This document shows positions 10,908 through 21,986 of a stretch of DNA of 64,000 nucleotides, piece after piece. Origin of the DNA: Trichaptum fuscoviolaceum (Eukaryota > Basidiomycota > Agaricomycetes > Hymenochaetales > Trichaptaceae). The translations under genes and the position numbers were made by a program. The notes under the pieces were generated by a model. The model had not been told where the DNA came from, ran no database searches, and saw only the letters and a list, made by a program, of their open reading frames with translations. Within the stretch, counting starts at the first letter, position 1; every line of letters starts with the position of its first letter. Where the stretch lies: assembly GCA_910574455.1 (NCBI GenBank), contig CAJSYZ010000007.1:3665773-3729772 (forward strand), written 5' to 3'.

Positions 10908-13331
10908 TTACCTCGCCTCAACCTCCACAGCTTTTGCTTGTACATCCTTCCAGAAATCATCCCATTGGTCTCCATCAACACCCTCTCTCGACCCTCCAGC
11001 CTTGGGGAGATAGCTTCGCGCGAAAGGCAAGCCAGGGATCTTCGGCGGCTCATCCACCGAAATCACTCTATGGTCGATTAGAGATGCAGGCCGCAGAGGA
11101 TGCTGACGGCCCTCGGTAGGGAGGCCATCGTTTCGGACCGTCGTCGCACTCCCTGAGGCCGAGTCACTTCCATACGCCTGCGCCTGCGCTTGCGCAATCC
11201 TTCCCAGAGCGTTGACGAGCGAGGGTGTCATAGGCACTGCTCCAGGAGGCGGATTCAATTTCTCAGACTTCTTTCCACGCTGTGAAGAGGATGAAGCTAA
11301 AGATGCTCCTGATGCAGCGCGTTTAAGAAACTCAGGCTTCCACCCCGGTTCGTCCCGCGCAAGCTGAGGCCGTATAGATGCATAGGCGTTTGTGACATCT
11401 TCCTCGACGTCGGAGTACTCGGGCGCTCCTGGAATATCGACAGTCCCACCTCGGGTTGTGGTTCTTCTTTGCGCAGAAGCCGCACCAAAGGTTGACTTCA
11501 AATCTGCAAGACGCGCGCGCTCCTTCTCAATGTCGAGATCCTCCGAAACAACGGCCAACTCCGCGCTCACGCCTTCCGATCCGGAGGGATGCACAGTTGT
11601 GCCAGACAGAGAGGTCGCATCTGAGTTTGATCGAATCATTGGGGCGGTTTGCAGTTTCACAGCTTTGGTCGGCGTCTCGCTGGGAGTCTTCAACTCTTCA
11701 TCCTCCCCAGAAGACTCGTCGGACGACGAAAATCCATCCTTAGGCCTGAACTTGACAGGCGCACGACGCCCGCCGTTTTCAAGGGCGACTTTCCGCGCAC
11801 GATGCTGAACCCTTGTCGACTTAGCTTTCTGTAAAAAGGTCGGGCGGCGCGCTAATTCGTGAATTGGGTTACTGATATCTTCTGGAATCGCGCCGAACCG
11901 CGCTTTAGACTTCTTCTTGGTGAGTCTGCCGGGAGCACTTTTTAAAGGATCCCAGCCATATGTGAAGGGTGTGATCGTCTGTCCAATAGCTGTTTCGTCA
12001 TACCCTGGAAGAGACAACATTTTATCCTCGTTATCTCCATCCGGAACAGGTAAGTACGATGGTTCAAGCGCGAGTTCTGCATCGGAAGGAAACAATATGT
12101 CGAAAGCCTTAGCCTCCATAGGTCCTTCGGAAGAGCTGGACGAGAGGTGTAGACTCTCAAGCAGTCTTTGCCACCAGGATGGAAGGGGCCGGAAGTTCCC
12201 AGCTCGATCATTTGCGTTCGGAAGAGCTGATGCGTATTCTGCGAGATAACTGTCCCAGCGCTTTCGAGTAGTTAGTATACGTGGAGATAAATTTGAGCTA
12301 TGTAATCACCTCGTCTGGGTCCTCTCCTATCCATCGCCTCAGCGCCCAATCACAGACAGCACCGGTTATCCACAACACACAGAACAGGGCGTCGAAGCCT
12401 CGCTCTTTGGAGGTACCCCATCCAGATCCATCTGCAACCCAAAGCCTATCCCACACGTTCGCCCACGACTGGAAATCCTCGGACCGAGTCAGAAGGGCGA
12501 CGGCCATAGTCGTGGAAAACGCTCCTGTGCAGGATGTAGCCATGCGCGCTGTAGAGTGCGCGACATTGGCTAGTGCCGGAGACGGGACAAGGCAGGTGAT
12601 AAGGACTGCGAGCGTGACCAACGGCGTAATTACAGATGCTAGTACAATACGCGAGAAGAGCGATGGGTGTGTGATCACACTTAAAGCAAGAGATAATGTT
12701 ATGCTGTATAAAATATGAGCTATGCATCGCTGTTAGATAACTTCATAATACATACCCTCCCATCATTCCCGCAAAGAGCAAAGCGACAGACTTCCAGCGC
12801 CCACCTAGCAAAGTGGTAAGTCCGACACTCAACACCCAAACGACCAAGAATGTAGTCGAGGAAAGCGGGGAAGAATTTGATTCATTCAAAATCAAGAGCG
12901 CCAGAAATGTCGATGCATGCACTAGATGTTGTATGGGCTGATCTGATACGAAAGAGAGAATAACTCATAACGCACGTCCAAAAACATAACCGAGAGCAAG
13001 CCCACCAATCCCACCATCCAGCCGAAACTTCAGATGAGCCAGCTTGCTTTCCACCCTGGCCACAGTCGTTTTGGAGCCCTCGAACGATCCCGGAATGGGT
13101 GGAAGGACATCTGATCGGGGCGCAAAGGACCGTGTCCGGTCGAGGGTAAGGAATGTCCCAGCGAAAGTAAGCAGCAAAGAGAGTAAGAGAAGCGGTATCG
13201 CGTATGCAAGGAGATGCGACGTTGAGCTTTGGAAAAGCGAGGTCACTGACACAGAGCGCCTGTGAGCAGAGAGAAGTCTGGATAAGCGAATGAAGCTCAC
13301 GTTGAATGGTTTGATCCCGTGGTGTCGCCAT
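10908..13331 (-). CDS. TM7S3/TM198-like (DUF4203) multi-pass membrane protein
   Basis: Five exons, 13331-13301, 13245-12976, 12921-12756, 12703-12310 and 12260-10908, join in phase to 737 residues. The N-terminal ~290 residues hold several hydrophobic helices, including LLAYAIPLLLLSLLLTFAGT, a Gly-rich helix GGIGGLALGYVFG, TTFLVVWVLSVGLTTLLGG and SRIVLASVITPLVTLAVLIT. This is the pattern of the TM7S3/TM198-like domain common in fungi. The C-terminal ~450 residues are polar and predicted disordered, with acidic and Ser-rich patches (FSSSDESSGEDEE), basic clusters and an Ala/Gln run, consistent with a cytosolic tail. The second acceptor was chosen because it restores the frame; the more upstream CAG leads to a stop. 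Function in fungi is not established. Confidence 0.8.
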
Positions 13332-13704
13332 AGTCGTTACAAGTCGAGATAGGGGTTACAGGTTTACAGGATAGAAAAGAAGTCGTTAATGTCGTTATAA
13401 TGTCATGAGATAAGATTGTGCGTAGGTGTTCGGATTCGAGCACTAGCTTATCAGTCGACAGATGAGCTGAGTGAGCTCGTTGGCCGTGCCGCCGTCGAGA
13501 GCGTTGAGAGGAGGGGGGACAGTGACCTTCAGCGAAGCATGTACCCCGCGTGGGCAGCCTAATGACGGAGTTGTATACATGTATTTGTGCATGCCGATCA
13601 TGGCTCCCACGCACACCTTAAATTTCTATTCAGCTCGGTCACTGAGTTTGAAGAGCACAAGCACAAAAATGATGAAGACTGACGCTGAGAATACGTACAC
13701 GCTA

Positions 13705-15644
13705 TCAGGATCTTATATTACTGATTAGTCTACGCAGACTAGTGGAAGCAACATCGCCAACAGTCCTCCCAACCAACCTTGTGATATCCAACGTGTCCGC
13801 AACTACCTCCACGCCTTTCGCCGCAAATGTCCAAGGCGCTGAAGTGTTTGACTGCGTACTGCTAGAGCCTGCAGACATCATAAGCGCAGCCTTTAGTGTG
13901 TCCAACTCATTCACTACTTCCAGTCCCACAGATCTCGCCCAGACCACGGGAGGTAGAGTTGATGAGTACAGTTTATGCAGCTTATCGGTTGCTGAAAGGA
14001 GCTTATGGTTTTCGAAATACCGAGAACGAGCGTAGGACTGTAGCGAAGTGCGGGAGCCTATGGTGATATTAGTAAAGCTGAAGGTGTAGACGATTCTCAA
14101 GCATACCAATATCACCTCCAACAAGAACTGCCTTGTGTATGGCTTCTGCGAGGGCTTTTCCGTCCATAAGTCCCATGTTCAAACCTTGCCCCGCAAGCGG
14201 ATGGATTGTGTGGGCCGCATCACCAAGTAGTACTATGCGTTCTCCTCGCTCATCCTCGCCGATGTACGAGTCAGCATGGGTCATGCGGAGCGGAAAAGAT
14301 GCAACAGAGCCAGGCTGAATGGAGTTCACAAGAGGAGGGACGAGTTCCGCGTCTGTCGGAGGAATTCCAATGTTATCCTGAGGGCGGGAGGAGTAGGCCG
14401 AATGCTCGTCGATGGAATGCGAACGCTCTCTCCAGTAAACCTCATCCCGTATTGCATCTGCACTCCATTGATCTTTCTCGCGGATTAAATCATGCAAGTA
14501 GCGTATTGAAGAATACGGAAGCCTGAACGCGGCGTTGATAAAGTGCATCAGCACTCTAGAGTCCAAGCTTGTCAGCTTGGCTGCAAGGTCTGGCTTCGTC
14601 GACCAAACGAGGGACGAGGCGGTGGGAGATAATGGTAAGAATGCTATAGGACCAGTCGGAAGAAAACGCTGGTAGGCAATTGTATTTGGTGGTTGGAAGG
14701 CTTCTAGACGTGGGGCATGAAAGAGAGTCGCTACAATGGCTCTCGTAGGATATGACCAGCCGTATGATTGAATGCCAGCGAATGTACGAACAGGTGAATT
14801 AGGTCCATCGGCGCCAACCTAACATAGTCAGCACCCAACACCAGTTGAACTAGGATGCAGACTCACCAGTAGTCGAGTCCGTAGAGTCCGCCCATTAGAG
14901 GTATGAACTACAGGCCATCCACCTCTCTCAGAGTCCTTTTGTATACTAGCCACTTTCACATTGTCTATGATATCGACTGGACTGCTAGAGGAGTCCAAAT
15001 TGCGAAGAAGCGCTCGTTGAAGATTCAGGTTTTCTGTCATTTGGGACATTTGAGGGCGTCCGATGTCACTTGTGCTGAATGTAATGCGCGAGCCGGATAG
15101 ACCATCCCATACCTAGGTAAAATCAGCTTTCGCGCGTCGAGTGGGCAAGACTATAATACTGACTTGCATGTCTTCAATGGGGGTCGTGCGTTCTTCTTCG
15201 ACATGTTTCCAAGAGCCAGTTTCTTCCTTCCGACATTTAGATTTATGCTAATGTACTTTTTGATATATTTGCAAACCTTCAAGGAACTCCTTAGAGTCAT
15301 TAGTAATTGAGCTAACGCGGTTTGAGAAAGTTCCTTCAGGTTGCGACCACTGCCGGACACGTTTGAGGTCACCAGCCTCAATAAGTGCAATGCGCGATGA
15401 CTGTCTGATTGTTGTAGACGATGCTAAATAGGAATGAGATTACATGGAAAGCATCATAGAAGGATCGCAACAAAGACGTACTCAAAGCGTTTGCGAACGC
15501 AAGTCCAGCGGGACCACCGCCAACGACTATAACGTCATAATCTTCCGTTACAGCTCCATTTGTCGTCAGACCGCGTTTATGGACGACATTCAACACTCTC
15601 CTTTTCAAACTAGCAGAGCAGGTACGAGAGAGAATCAGGTGCAT
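13705..15644 (-). CDS. COQ6: ubiquinone biosynthesis monooxygenase COQ6
   Basis: Six exons, 15644-15482, 15423-15277, 15222-15164, 15112-14867, 14818-14107 and 14057-13705, join in phase to 559 residues, somewhat longer than most COQ6 proteins. The first ~25 residues are basic and Ser-rich, fitting mitochondrial import. FAD-binding hallmarks follow in order: DVIVVGGGPAGLAFANALS (Rossmann GxGxxG), GADGPNSPVR (DG motif) and RIVLLGDAAHTIHPLAGQGL (GD motif). COQ6 hydroxylates C5 of the benzoquinone ring in coenzyme Q synthesis, in the matrix-side CoQ synthome, with electrons from ferredoxin and ferredoxin reductase. The C-terminus is extended by a hydrophobic, Ser-rich stretch (about 100 residues after the GD motif). 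A 33-bp element at 15705-15737 lies 61 bp upstream of the start codon. Confidence 0.9.
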
Positions 15645-15704
15645 AGCATAGCTCTGAGAAAGTACTGAAGAGCACGAGTTTGTATCCGGCGAAAGATGGC
15701 TAAC

Positions 15705-15737
15705 TGGTTTCGCACGGCCCTCACCACCGACGCGCTC
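15705..15737. promoter_or_regulatory. 33-bp repeated upstream element, copy 1 (COQ6 side)
   Basis: The sequence beginning TGGTTTCGCACGGCCCTCAC matches 16989-17021 with a single mismatch (A versus T at position 21) in the same orientation. It starts 61 bp upstream of the COQ6 start codon and is inverted relative to COQ6 transcription. It could be a shared promoter element or the scar of a segment inserted between COQ6 and RRP6. Confidence 0.6.
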
Positions 15738-15978
15738 CGAGTCTGCAATGAGTCTGCATTTTGTGGCCAGTCGGTACTGGATCCGAGAGCAGTGCTCCTT
15801 AACACCAAGACGACTGGTAGATTCGTGAAGACATGCTTTAAGCAGCTCTTTATCAACAGTTCTTTCATAGGATTACATGATGTGTGTGTTACTATTTACT
15901 TTGTTTTTCTCGCTCATATTATTTGACACTGTTAACCATTTCCTACCAGCGCACACAACCTCGGCGACACTGACAAGC

Positions 15979-16302
15979 TTAAGGAGGCCCCTCCGAGCGA
16001 ACTATTTCCATGACAGCTTTAGCCAAGCTATCCATGTTGTCGTGGGTGCTGAGTTTGTCGAGAAGAAGCGTGCCATCCCAGCCCTTGACGCTAATAACGC
16101 GTACGTGTCCTTCGACTGAATGACCCTTCGATTCGAATGTCATAGCAAAGCGCCAATCAGCCTGGGTGAGCGCCGAGCCGAGCCGGACCGTGTTATCATG
16201 GCAGCTATTGGGTCCCCAAATGATTTGACCTTTGAATCTGAGGGTGCCTGTGAGCGTGTGGCCTTCGACGGTCTTGTCCTTGTGCTCAGTCCAGACATCC
16301 AT
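15979..16302 (-). CDS. small hypothetical protein, 107 residues
   Basis: One open exon starts MDVWTEHKDKTVEGHTLTG and ends in TAA. It reads as a mixed, soluble protein (IIWGPNSCHDNTVRLGSAL, DWRFAMTFESKGHSVEGHVR, KGWDGTLLLDKL) with no signal peptide or membrane helix. Upstream, a well-formed GTAAGC..AAG intron (about 16318-16368) would be spliced from the 5' UTR, supporting a transcribed unit. I do not recognise the family. It may be a lineage-specific gene, or a fragment carried in by the segment that separates the two copies of the 33-bp element. Confidence 0.5.
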   Translation of the reverse strand: MDVWTEHKDKTVEGHTLTGTLRFKGQIIWGPNSCHDNTVRLGSALTQADWRFAMTFESKGHSVEGHVRVISVKGWDGTLLLDKLSTHDNMDSLAKAVMEIVRSEGPP

Positions 16303-16468
16303 CGGTACTGTAGTATCGCTTAATGGCAGTCAGCATTGTGAGTAAGATTCTGTGTTTAAGAGCTTACTTTGGTTATAAAAAGTCAGGTAATGTGTAAGCG
16401 GGAAATAAAGGTGACGATGCTGGTTTGTGGTAGGCCAGAGATGAGATTTGGGCCCCCTTTATATGTAT

Positions 16469-16717
16469 TCAGAGCCCTCCCTCTAGGGCAACAAATCTGC
16501 GGAGTAAGTCATTCAAGCTAGTTCGGTATGAAGGGGGCGAATCCGACGAGGAAGACATCTTCAGAGCCAAGTTGGAAGGAGACGTCAAACGTAGAGGAGG
16601 GGGATCATAGACGTGGAAGGGATTTCTGGTCTGACCAAGGTAACCTGTGGCCATACAAGACAACTCAGGATCAAGGCCGGTGAATCCATTTGCTACCTTG
16701 TCTTCCGTCATGCACAT
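16469..16717 (-). CDS. possible small protein or gene fragment, 82 residues
   Basis: An ATG-started ORF encodes 82 residues with protein-like composition (NGFTGLDPELSCMATGYLG, NPFHVYDPPPLRL, a C-terminal SLNDLLRRFVALEGGL). The frame stays open upstream to about 16800, and possible acceptors there suggest it may be the last exon of a longer transcript. I could not find a donor in phase. No family is recognised. It lies in the same 1.25-kb interval as the 107-residue ORF. Confidence 0.25.
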   Translation of the reverse strand: MCMTEDKVANGFTGLDPELSCMATGYLGQTRNPFHVYDPPPLRLTSPSNLALKMSSSSDSPPSYRTSLNDLLRRFVALEGGL

Positions 16718-16988
16718 CGTCTTGGTCTTTACCTTCGATGGATTTTTCAGCCCAGAATATACTGTGACATTGGTCCAGCATCTAAGCCCTTGTCATGTAA
16801 AGTTCAGACGTTGTAGTGATGATAGGTGACATTGTTATTCCATACCTTCCCTGTTCTACATCTGAGCAATTATTGCCGCCGAGTATGAAGCACCTCATAT
16901 TCCCGAAAACGATTTGTTAGAGACTTCGTTGAATCTTGAGCAGGTGGCATCCCCGACATCCCCGACATATATGCACTGCCAGTGGCGG

Positions 16989-17021
16989 TGGTTTCGCACG
17001 GCCCTCACCTCCGACGCGCTC
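16989..17021. promoter_or_regulatory. 33-bp repeated upstream element, copy 2 (RRP6 side)
   Basis: Second copy of the 33-bp sequence, ending 62 bp before the RRP6 start codon and in the same orientation as RRP6. The spacing mirrors that of copy 1 to COQ6 (61 bp). Confidence 0.6.
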
Positions 17022-17083
17022 TGCCAGACTGCCAGTCCATCGCGGTATAAGTTATTCTGCCTCCATTCGAAACACCAATCTTC

Positions 17084-20000
17084 ATGACATCGGAAGCAGG
17101 GAGTTCAAAAGCTCCGAAGCTTTCTTCGACATCCTTTGACGAGCTTAATGTCGACCTGCAAAGCGCGGCCTTGAATTCGACCAAACTTGCAGCAGCACTG
17201 CCTGCAGACATATCATTTCACCGCTCGGTCGACCGCGACTATGCCCGAACAATCGAAGCTTGTTCGGAAAAGGCGCTATCATTGACCAACAGACTGCTCT
17301 GTCTCGTTTCAGATGCTGATCCTGCGAGAAGCTCTCGCGCAAAGGGGAAGAGAAAACTTGAAGACCAGGAGGACGTCGTAGACAAATTTCATACGGTCGT
17401 CATTGACGTGCTAGATCAGTTATTTGAACGCGGGGTTTGTTATAATAATTGTTTATGCTCCTATCTGCCCACTAAATGCTATGTAGGACTCATGTCTCGA
17501 TGAATACCTCGGACGTTCAAAACCAACCGCAATAGTTGTAAAGCCACCCATCCAGCGAGCTCAAGCTTCAGCCTCGACGTCTCACGCACAACAAAACCCT
17601 GCTGCAAGGCTTGGGCGTCTCGATCCTGCGATTCTCCATGCTTCGTATTTGCCGAAGCCTCAGTTGAAGTTTAAAACTAGGGTGGACAACACGGACTCTT
17701 CGAGGTGGATCCCAAGATTGAAGCACAAATATAATGCACAGGTGCCACTGGGTCTTAACTTACATGATGAAACCATGTTGGATGGCGCTGAAATCGTTGA
17801 GAAGTACGTCTCCATTCCAGTGACATGCATGATCCGGTTATTGAAGTGATACACAGATCCCTACATCTCTATCGGTACGAGATAGAGCACATCTCTTATC
17901 CTCAGCGCATGTTTGCCCATAGCGAGGCAGTACCTCCTCGCTCATTTGAAGAAACACCATTCACTTGGATTGATACGCAAGATGGGCTATTAAACCTGCT
18001 GGACAAGCTTCGGGTGGCACCGGAGATTGCTGTTGATTTAGAACATCACAGTTACCGGTCATTTGCAGGCTTCCTGTGCCTCATGCAAATTAGCACACGT
18101 GAAGAAGACTTCGTCATTGATACACTTGCACTAAGAGAGGAGCTACAAGAGCTAAATGAAGTGTTCACAGATCCGAGGATTGTGAAAATTTTCCATGGCG
18201 CAGAAAGTGATATCGTTTGGCTGCAGCAAAATTTCAACTTGTATATTGTAGACCTATTCGACACATTCCATGCTTCAAAGGTCTTGGGTAAGATATTTTA
18301 CTTTCAGTGGTGTCAGTTTTCTGACAGTGCGATGTTAAAGATTTCCCAAAGCATGGACTTGCTGCTTTGTTGACGATGTATTGTGATTACATTCCCGACA
18401 AGCGTTATCAATTAGCTGATTGGCGTATACGGTATGTATTGTACGTTGCCGCACTTTAGCAACCCATTAACTCTCGAACGTAGGCCACTGCCGAAAGAAA
18501 TGCTTGATTACGCTCGCTCCGATACCCACTTTCTCCTCTTCATATACGACAATCTGCGGAATGCCTTACTGGACCGGGCTGGAGGGCAGCCGGACCTAGT
18601 CCGCACTGTTCTCAAGCGCTCTGAAGAAACCTCTCTCAGGACATATGAGAAAGAGGTGTATGATTACGAAACTGGGCTAGGACCGGGTGGCTGGGACACA
18701 CTTGCTTCGAAGTGGAACAAAGCTCTGTCAGGCTTGCAGTTTGAGGTCTTTCGAGCTGTCCATGGATGGAGGAATAGAATTGCAAGGGAGGAGGATGAGA
18801 GTACTCCGTAAGCCGGTTCATAAAGTGTTGATAGGACTTCGTATTAATTCATTTGATTAGATACGTGCTACCCAATCGTTACCTCTTCGAACTCGCGGAC
18901 CGGCCGCCTGCCGACATGGCCGCCCTTTTGTCCATCTTCAGGCCAGTCCCCCCGCTTGTACGCACGAAGGCCACAAGCCTACTCGAAACTATTCGAGCTG
19001 CAGTCAAGGAAAGTCTATCTCCGAAGACAGGCAATGATAACGTGGACAACACAAAGCCACCTGAGATTGCACAGGTCATTCCTATGGATGAGGAGCCAAG
19101 TACAAGTGAGAAATTCTCAGCCGATGAATCGAAATCAACGTCCGTACTATGGTCCAGTCAAAAGCCTAGTGAGTGGATATGTATCTTATCGTACAGAAAA
19201 TATGAAGAAACATTTTACAGATATCTCGGCGCCATCTTCATCCTTTCTTGGTCGAAAGTCTGGAAAATCACACTTGGCATATTCATCATCTAGGAGCTCG
19301 CTTTTCTCTTCTAATGTTCTGAAGCACGTATGTATTTTTTTTGGCTGGGTGTATCTCTTAACTAAAATGTGGGTAATAGCCTGCAAGCCATGCTTCGGGG
19401 TCCTCTTCTCGCTATGAAGAGGTCGTGTCTCGCGTCCACAGTAGCCTTGCGATAGCTCCATCTGCTCCAAAGGTATGCTTACTTCTTATTGTTTGTCTCT
19501 GGCTGATATGTGTTGGCAGGTCGACCTCAATGATCAAGAAGCTGCGAGTAATGTGTCTGTCACTGAGAAGATCAAGACAAACATGGGGTTCTCAGAGACG
19601 AACTCCGCTGCTACATCAGAAAAAATGGAAGCCCCACCTTCGCAATCGAAATCGATAGTGTCTGATTCGGTGGATGACACAATCGTTGTGGTTGGCAAGA
19701 CCAAGCAGAAAAAACGCAAGCGCACAAAGACGCAGGAGCAGTCTGACGAAGAACCGCAAGAAGAAGCGAAGGAGTTTGTTTTAGAGGGCTCGGCGAAAAA
19801 GAAGAAGTCAAAGAAAACCGCAGAGGCTACCCAAGACGAACCAGAATCGCTTGTGTCCTTCGATTACGCCTCAGCGCCAAACTTCCTTGACGAGCCTGTT
19901 CGCGTGCAGTCAGATATCAAGAAGTCTCAAGCCAAATCCAAGGGAAAGAAGGGTGAGTATGAGACCTTTTCTTGTTCTTGTTCGTTTCCCCAAGCACTGT

Positions 20001-20114
20001 GTTTTACTGACTTCCGATCTCACAGGGAAAACGATCGAATATGGGAATTTTCCGGCTCCGCCAAGAGCCTATAACGAGGTTAAGGGAGGCGGAAGATCGC
20101 AGACCTTCCGGTGA
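17084..20114 (+). CDS. RRP6: exosome 3'-5' exoribonuclease RRP6 (EXOSC10)
   Basis: A multi-exon gene with short introns (for example 17795-17851, GTACGT..CAG). The N-terminal part resembles the PMC2NT domain that binds the Rrp47 cofactor (residues ~20-130). The DEDD-Y exonuclease core follows: [20 protein letters not shown] (first D and E), [17 protein letters not shown] (second D) and [17 protein letters not shown] (Y and last D). An HRDC domain comes next ([27 protein letters not shown]), then a Lys/Glu-rich low-complexity tail with nuclear-localisation-like KKKKSKK, ending in a conserved-looking [20 protein letters not shown]. Rrp6 trims rRNA, snRNA and snoRNA precursors and degrades nuclear transcripts with the exosome. 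All four acidic residues and the Tyr are present, so it is predicted active. The exact 3' exons (19160-20110) are less certain. Confidence 0.88.
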
Positions 20115-20230
20115 TTTCATAAATTTCATTTGGATACGGTTTCTTACGCTATTCTTGCACATTGTCAGTCCTTTCGTTACGTAATAGCATTGTCGGGAAA
20201 GATGCATTGCTCCCTTGGTATCTGCATCGT

Positions 20231-20239
20231 CAGTTCTAT
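20231..20239. repeat. 9-bp target-site duplication, left (CAGTTCTAT)
   Basis: Identical to 27453-27461. Directly abuts the inverted terminus beginning TAGTCTCGTAACC. Confidence 0.8.
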
Positions 20240-20384
20240 TAGTCTCGTAACCAGACCAGGCTACTTATATGGGTCGCTTTGCTCGGAAGGTGTAACCGGT
20301 CTGGTTTCCAAGCTTTTGATTTAAAGGACTTGTCGCTGAGATTGAAATATAATACAAACGTAGTAGCAGACCCAGTTGATGTAA
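20240..20384. repeat. left terminal inverted repeat of the outer element
   Basis: Matches the inverted right end at 27308-27452. The first 27 bp differ at three positions. A subterminal fold-back (GTAACCAGACC with GGTCTGGTTTCC at about 20295-20310) lies inside the arm. The inner boundary is approximate. Confidence 0.7.
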
Positions 20385-20476
20385 TGACTAAGACGTGAAT
20401 TAAAATAATGCCACACGCTTTTTTGGTTGACATGACGTGAAGTCACACTGTGGCAATCGTGTGCCTTTGCGTAATC

Positions 20477-20514
20477 GATCAACGCGACGCGCTTAACGCG
20501 CGTCTACGTTGATC
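20477..20514. other. 38-bp imperfect palindrome
   Basis: GATCAACG at 20477-20484 pairs with CGTTGATC at 20507-20514. Inside, ACGCGC and GCGCGT pair around a TTAA centre. It lies in the left arm of the outer transposon and could fold into a hairpin. Confidence 0.6.
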
Positions 20515-21412
20515 TTTTCGCTTCACTGAATACTCACTACTAATTTATCATGGATTCCAACTGTTAAACCTCCGATTTGTGCGACGAGTGGATGACTTTC
20601 CGTATACTTTCTGTATTTTTACAGATTAGATGCGACCCTTTTTGACACCGCAAGTGTGCTTAGCGATGACCTTTGCTTATGGATCCAAAGACCCCGGCAC
20701 ATATAAACACTGCCTTCATTGCCTTTCAAATCATCTAAAGTTCTGTATTCTATTCCGCAAGCCTATACAGAAAGTCACCCAGTAACGTTGAAGGCAAGGG
20801 ACACGCGTTCTACAGTGGCGAAAGGCTAAAACCAGCCTCTCGGAAACCCCCTCAAAACTTTTCTATCTACGTACACAAAACTTAACCAATAACCCTGAAA
20901 CTGTGTAAATAGCTTCTAATGCAGTGTATCTTCAATTCTTATAGATTAGTTTCGCACGAAAATGATTCCGAAAAAAATCTCATGTCTGAATTTGAAACAT
21001 CTTGCTTATTTTGGGGCTGCAGCTCTTTTAACTATTTCCCACGGGTTCGGAACATGCGGAATCAACGTCTTTTCGCAATCCGATGGGCCTCACGCAGAAA
21101 AATTGTCAGTACAAGAAATTTTAATCGGAATTTATCTTTTTCCGGTAACCCAGCAAAGGTCATCCAGCTGTTTAACCTTAATTGGAAGCTTTCCAGAAAG
21201 GCTCGGAAATCACTCCCAATTATATTTCCAGCCAATCTAAGGCCAATAAAGGCTGAAATCTCACAAAAAAAAAGTCATGTCCTTCAAAAAAATTTGAAAC
21301 ATAGACCGGAAATTTTTTTATTGCATAAATCGACGTATCTTTCTTACTTTGATTACAAAATTTTTAGTATGGCGAGTTTTCACGCAAAATTCCGGCCTGC
21401 ACCCAGAGGCGG

Positions 21413-21598
21413 GTCGTCTGGCTTCTTTCCTATATTAGCTACACGTATGTCTCGCATCTAACTGTATGTCTGGCTAGTAATGTAACTAATACATATATGA
21501 ATTAACCCTTAACTACTTGTTTGACCTAAATGGGGTCAGACCGTACCGTCTTTCGACGGTCCGGCTGTAGGTGAGTCGTCGTCAGGGGCGGCTAACCC
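21413..21598 (-). repeat. Ngaro split direct repeat B2 (outer 3' end)
   Basis: 186 bp identical to B1. It contains a silent duplicate of the last coding bases and stop codon of the recombinase ORF. Confidence 0.88.
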
Positions 21599-21640
21599 CA
21601 AGACAAAGACTCAGATCAGAACAAGGCGAGGGTGGGTGGG

Positions 21641-21787
21641 CAAAGACAAATGTTTCGGAACGGAGTGTAGTGGTGGATGAGACAGAAGATGGATGCGCGG
21701 ATGTCGCGCATACGGTCACTTGACGGTGACAGTGTCACGTGCGCCTTCCTCCTTGGTGAGTCGTGGGACTTCCTTGAAGTCCTGTCA
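21641..21787 (-). repeat. Ngaro split direct repeat A2
   Basis: 147 bp identical to A1. Contains a perfect palindrome GTGACAGTGTCAC (21726-21738) and a 7-bp stem with 3-nt loop, GGACTTC-CTT-GAAGTCC (21766-21782), near its outer end. Confidence 0.88.
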
Positions 21788-21805
21788 ACTCACCTTGTGA
21801 GTCGT
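21788..21805 (-). other. palindromic A2/B1 junction, possible recombinase site
   Basis: The 13-bp spacer between A2 and B1, with the first bases of B1, gives ACTCAC-CTT-GTGAGT, a 6-bp inverted repeat with a 3-nt centre. The spacer is absent at the outer ends of A1 and B2. The motif GTGAGTCGT here recurs at 21571, 21756, 21959 and 27161, always inside the terminal repeats. Inference: part of the recombination site for circle formation or integration. Confidence 0.4.
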
Positions 21806-21986
21806 CTGGCTTCTTTCCTATATTAGCTACACGTATGTCTCGCATCTAACTGTATGTCTGGCTAGTAATGTAACTAATACATATATGAATTAACCCTTAA
21901 CTACTTGTTTGACCTAAATGGGGTCAGACCGTACCGTCTTTCGACGGTCCGGCTGTAGGTGAGTCGTCGTCAGGGGCGGCTAACCC
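21801..21986 (-). repeat. Ngaro split direct repeat B1, overlapping the recombinase stop codon
   Basis: 186 bp identical to B2. The recombinase ORF ends inside it at 21924, so the last 21 codons are part of the repeat. Confidence 0.88.

Noticed and set aside
20919..21461. 180-codon ORF in the left transposon arm
   Set aside because: Low-complexity composition from AT-rich DNA, crosses the Ngaro boundary, no transposase motif.
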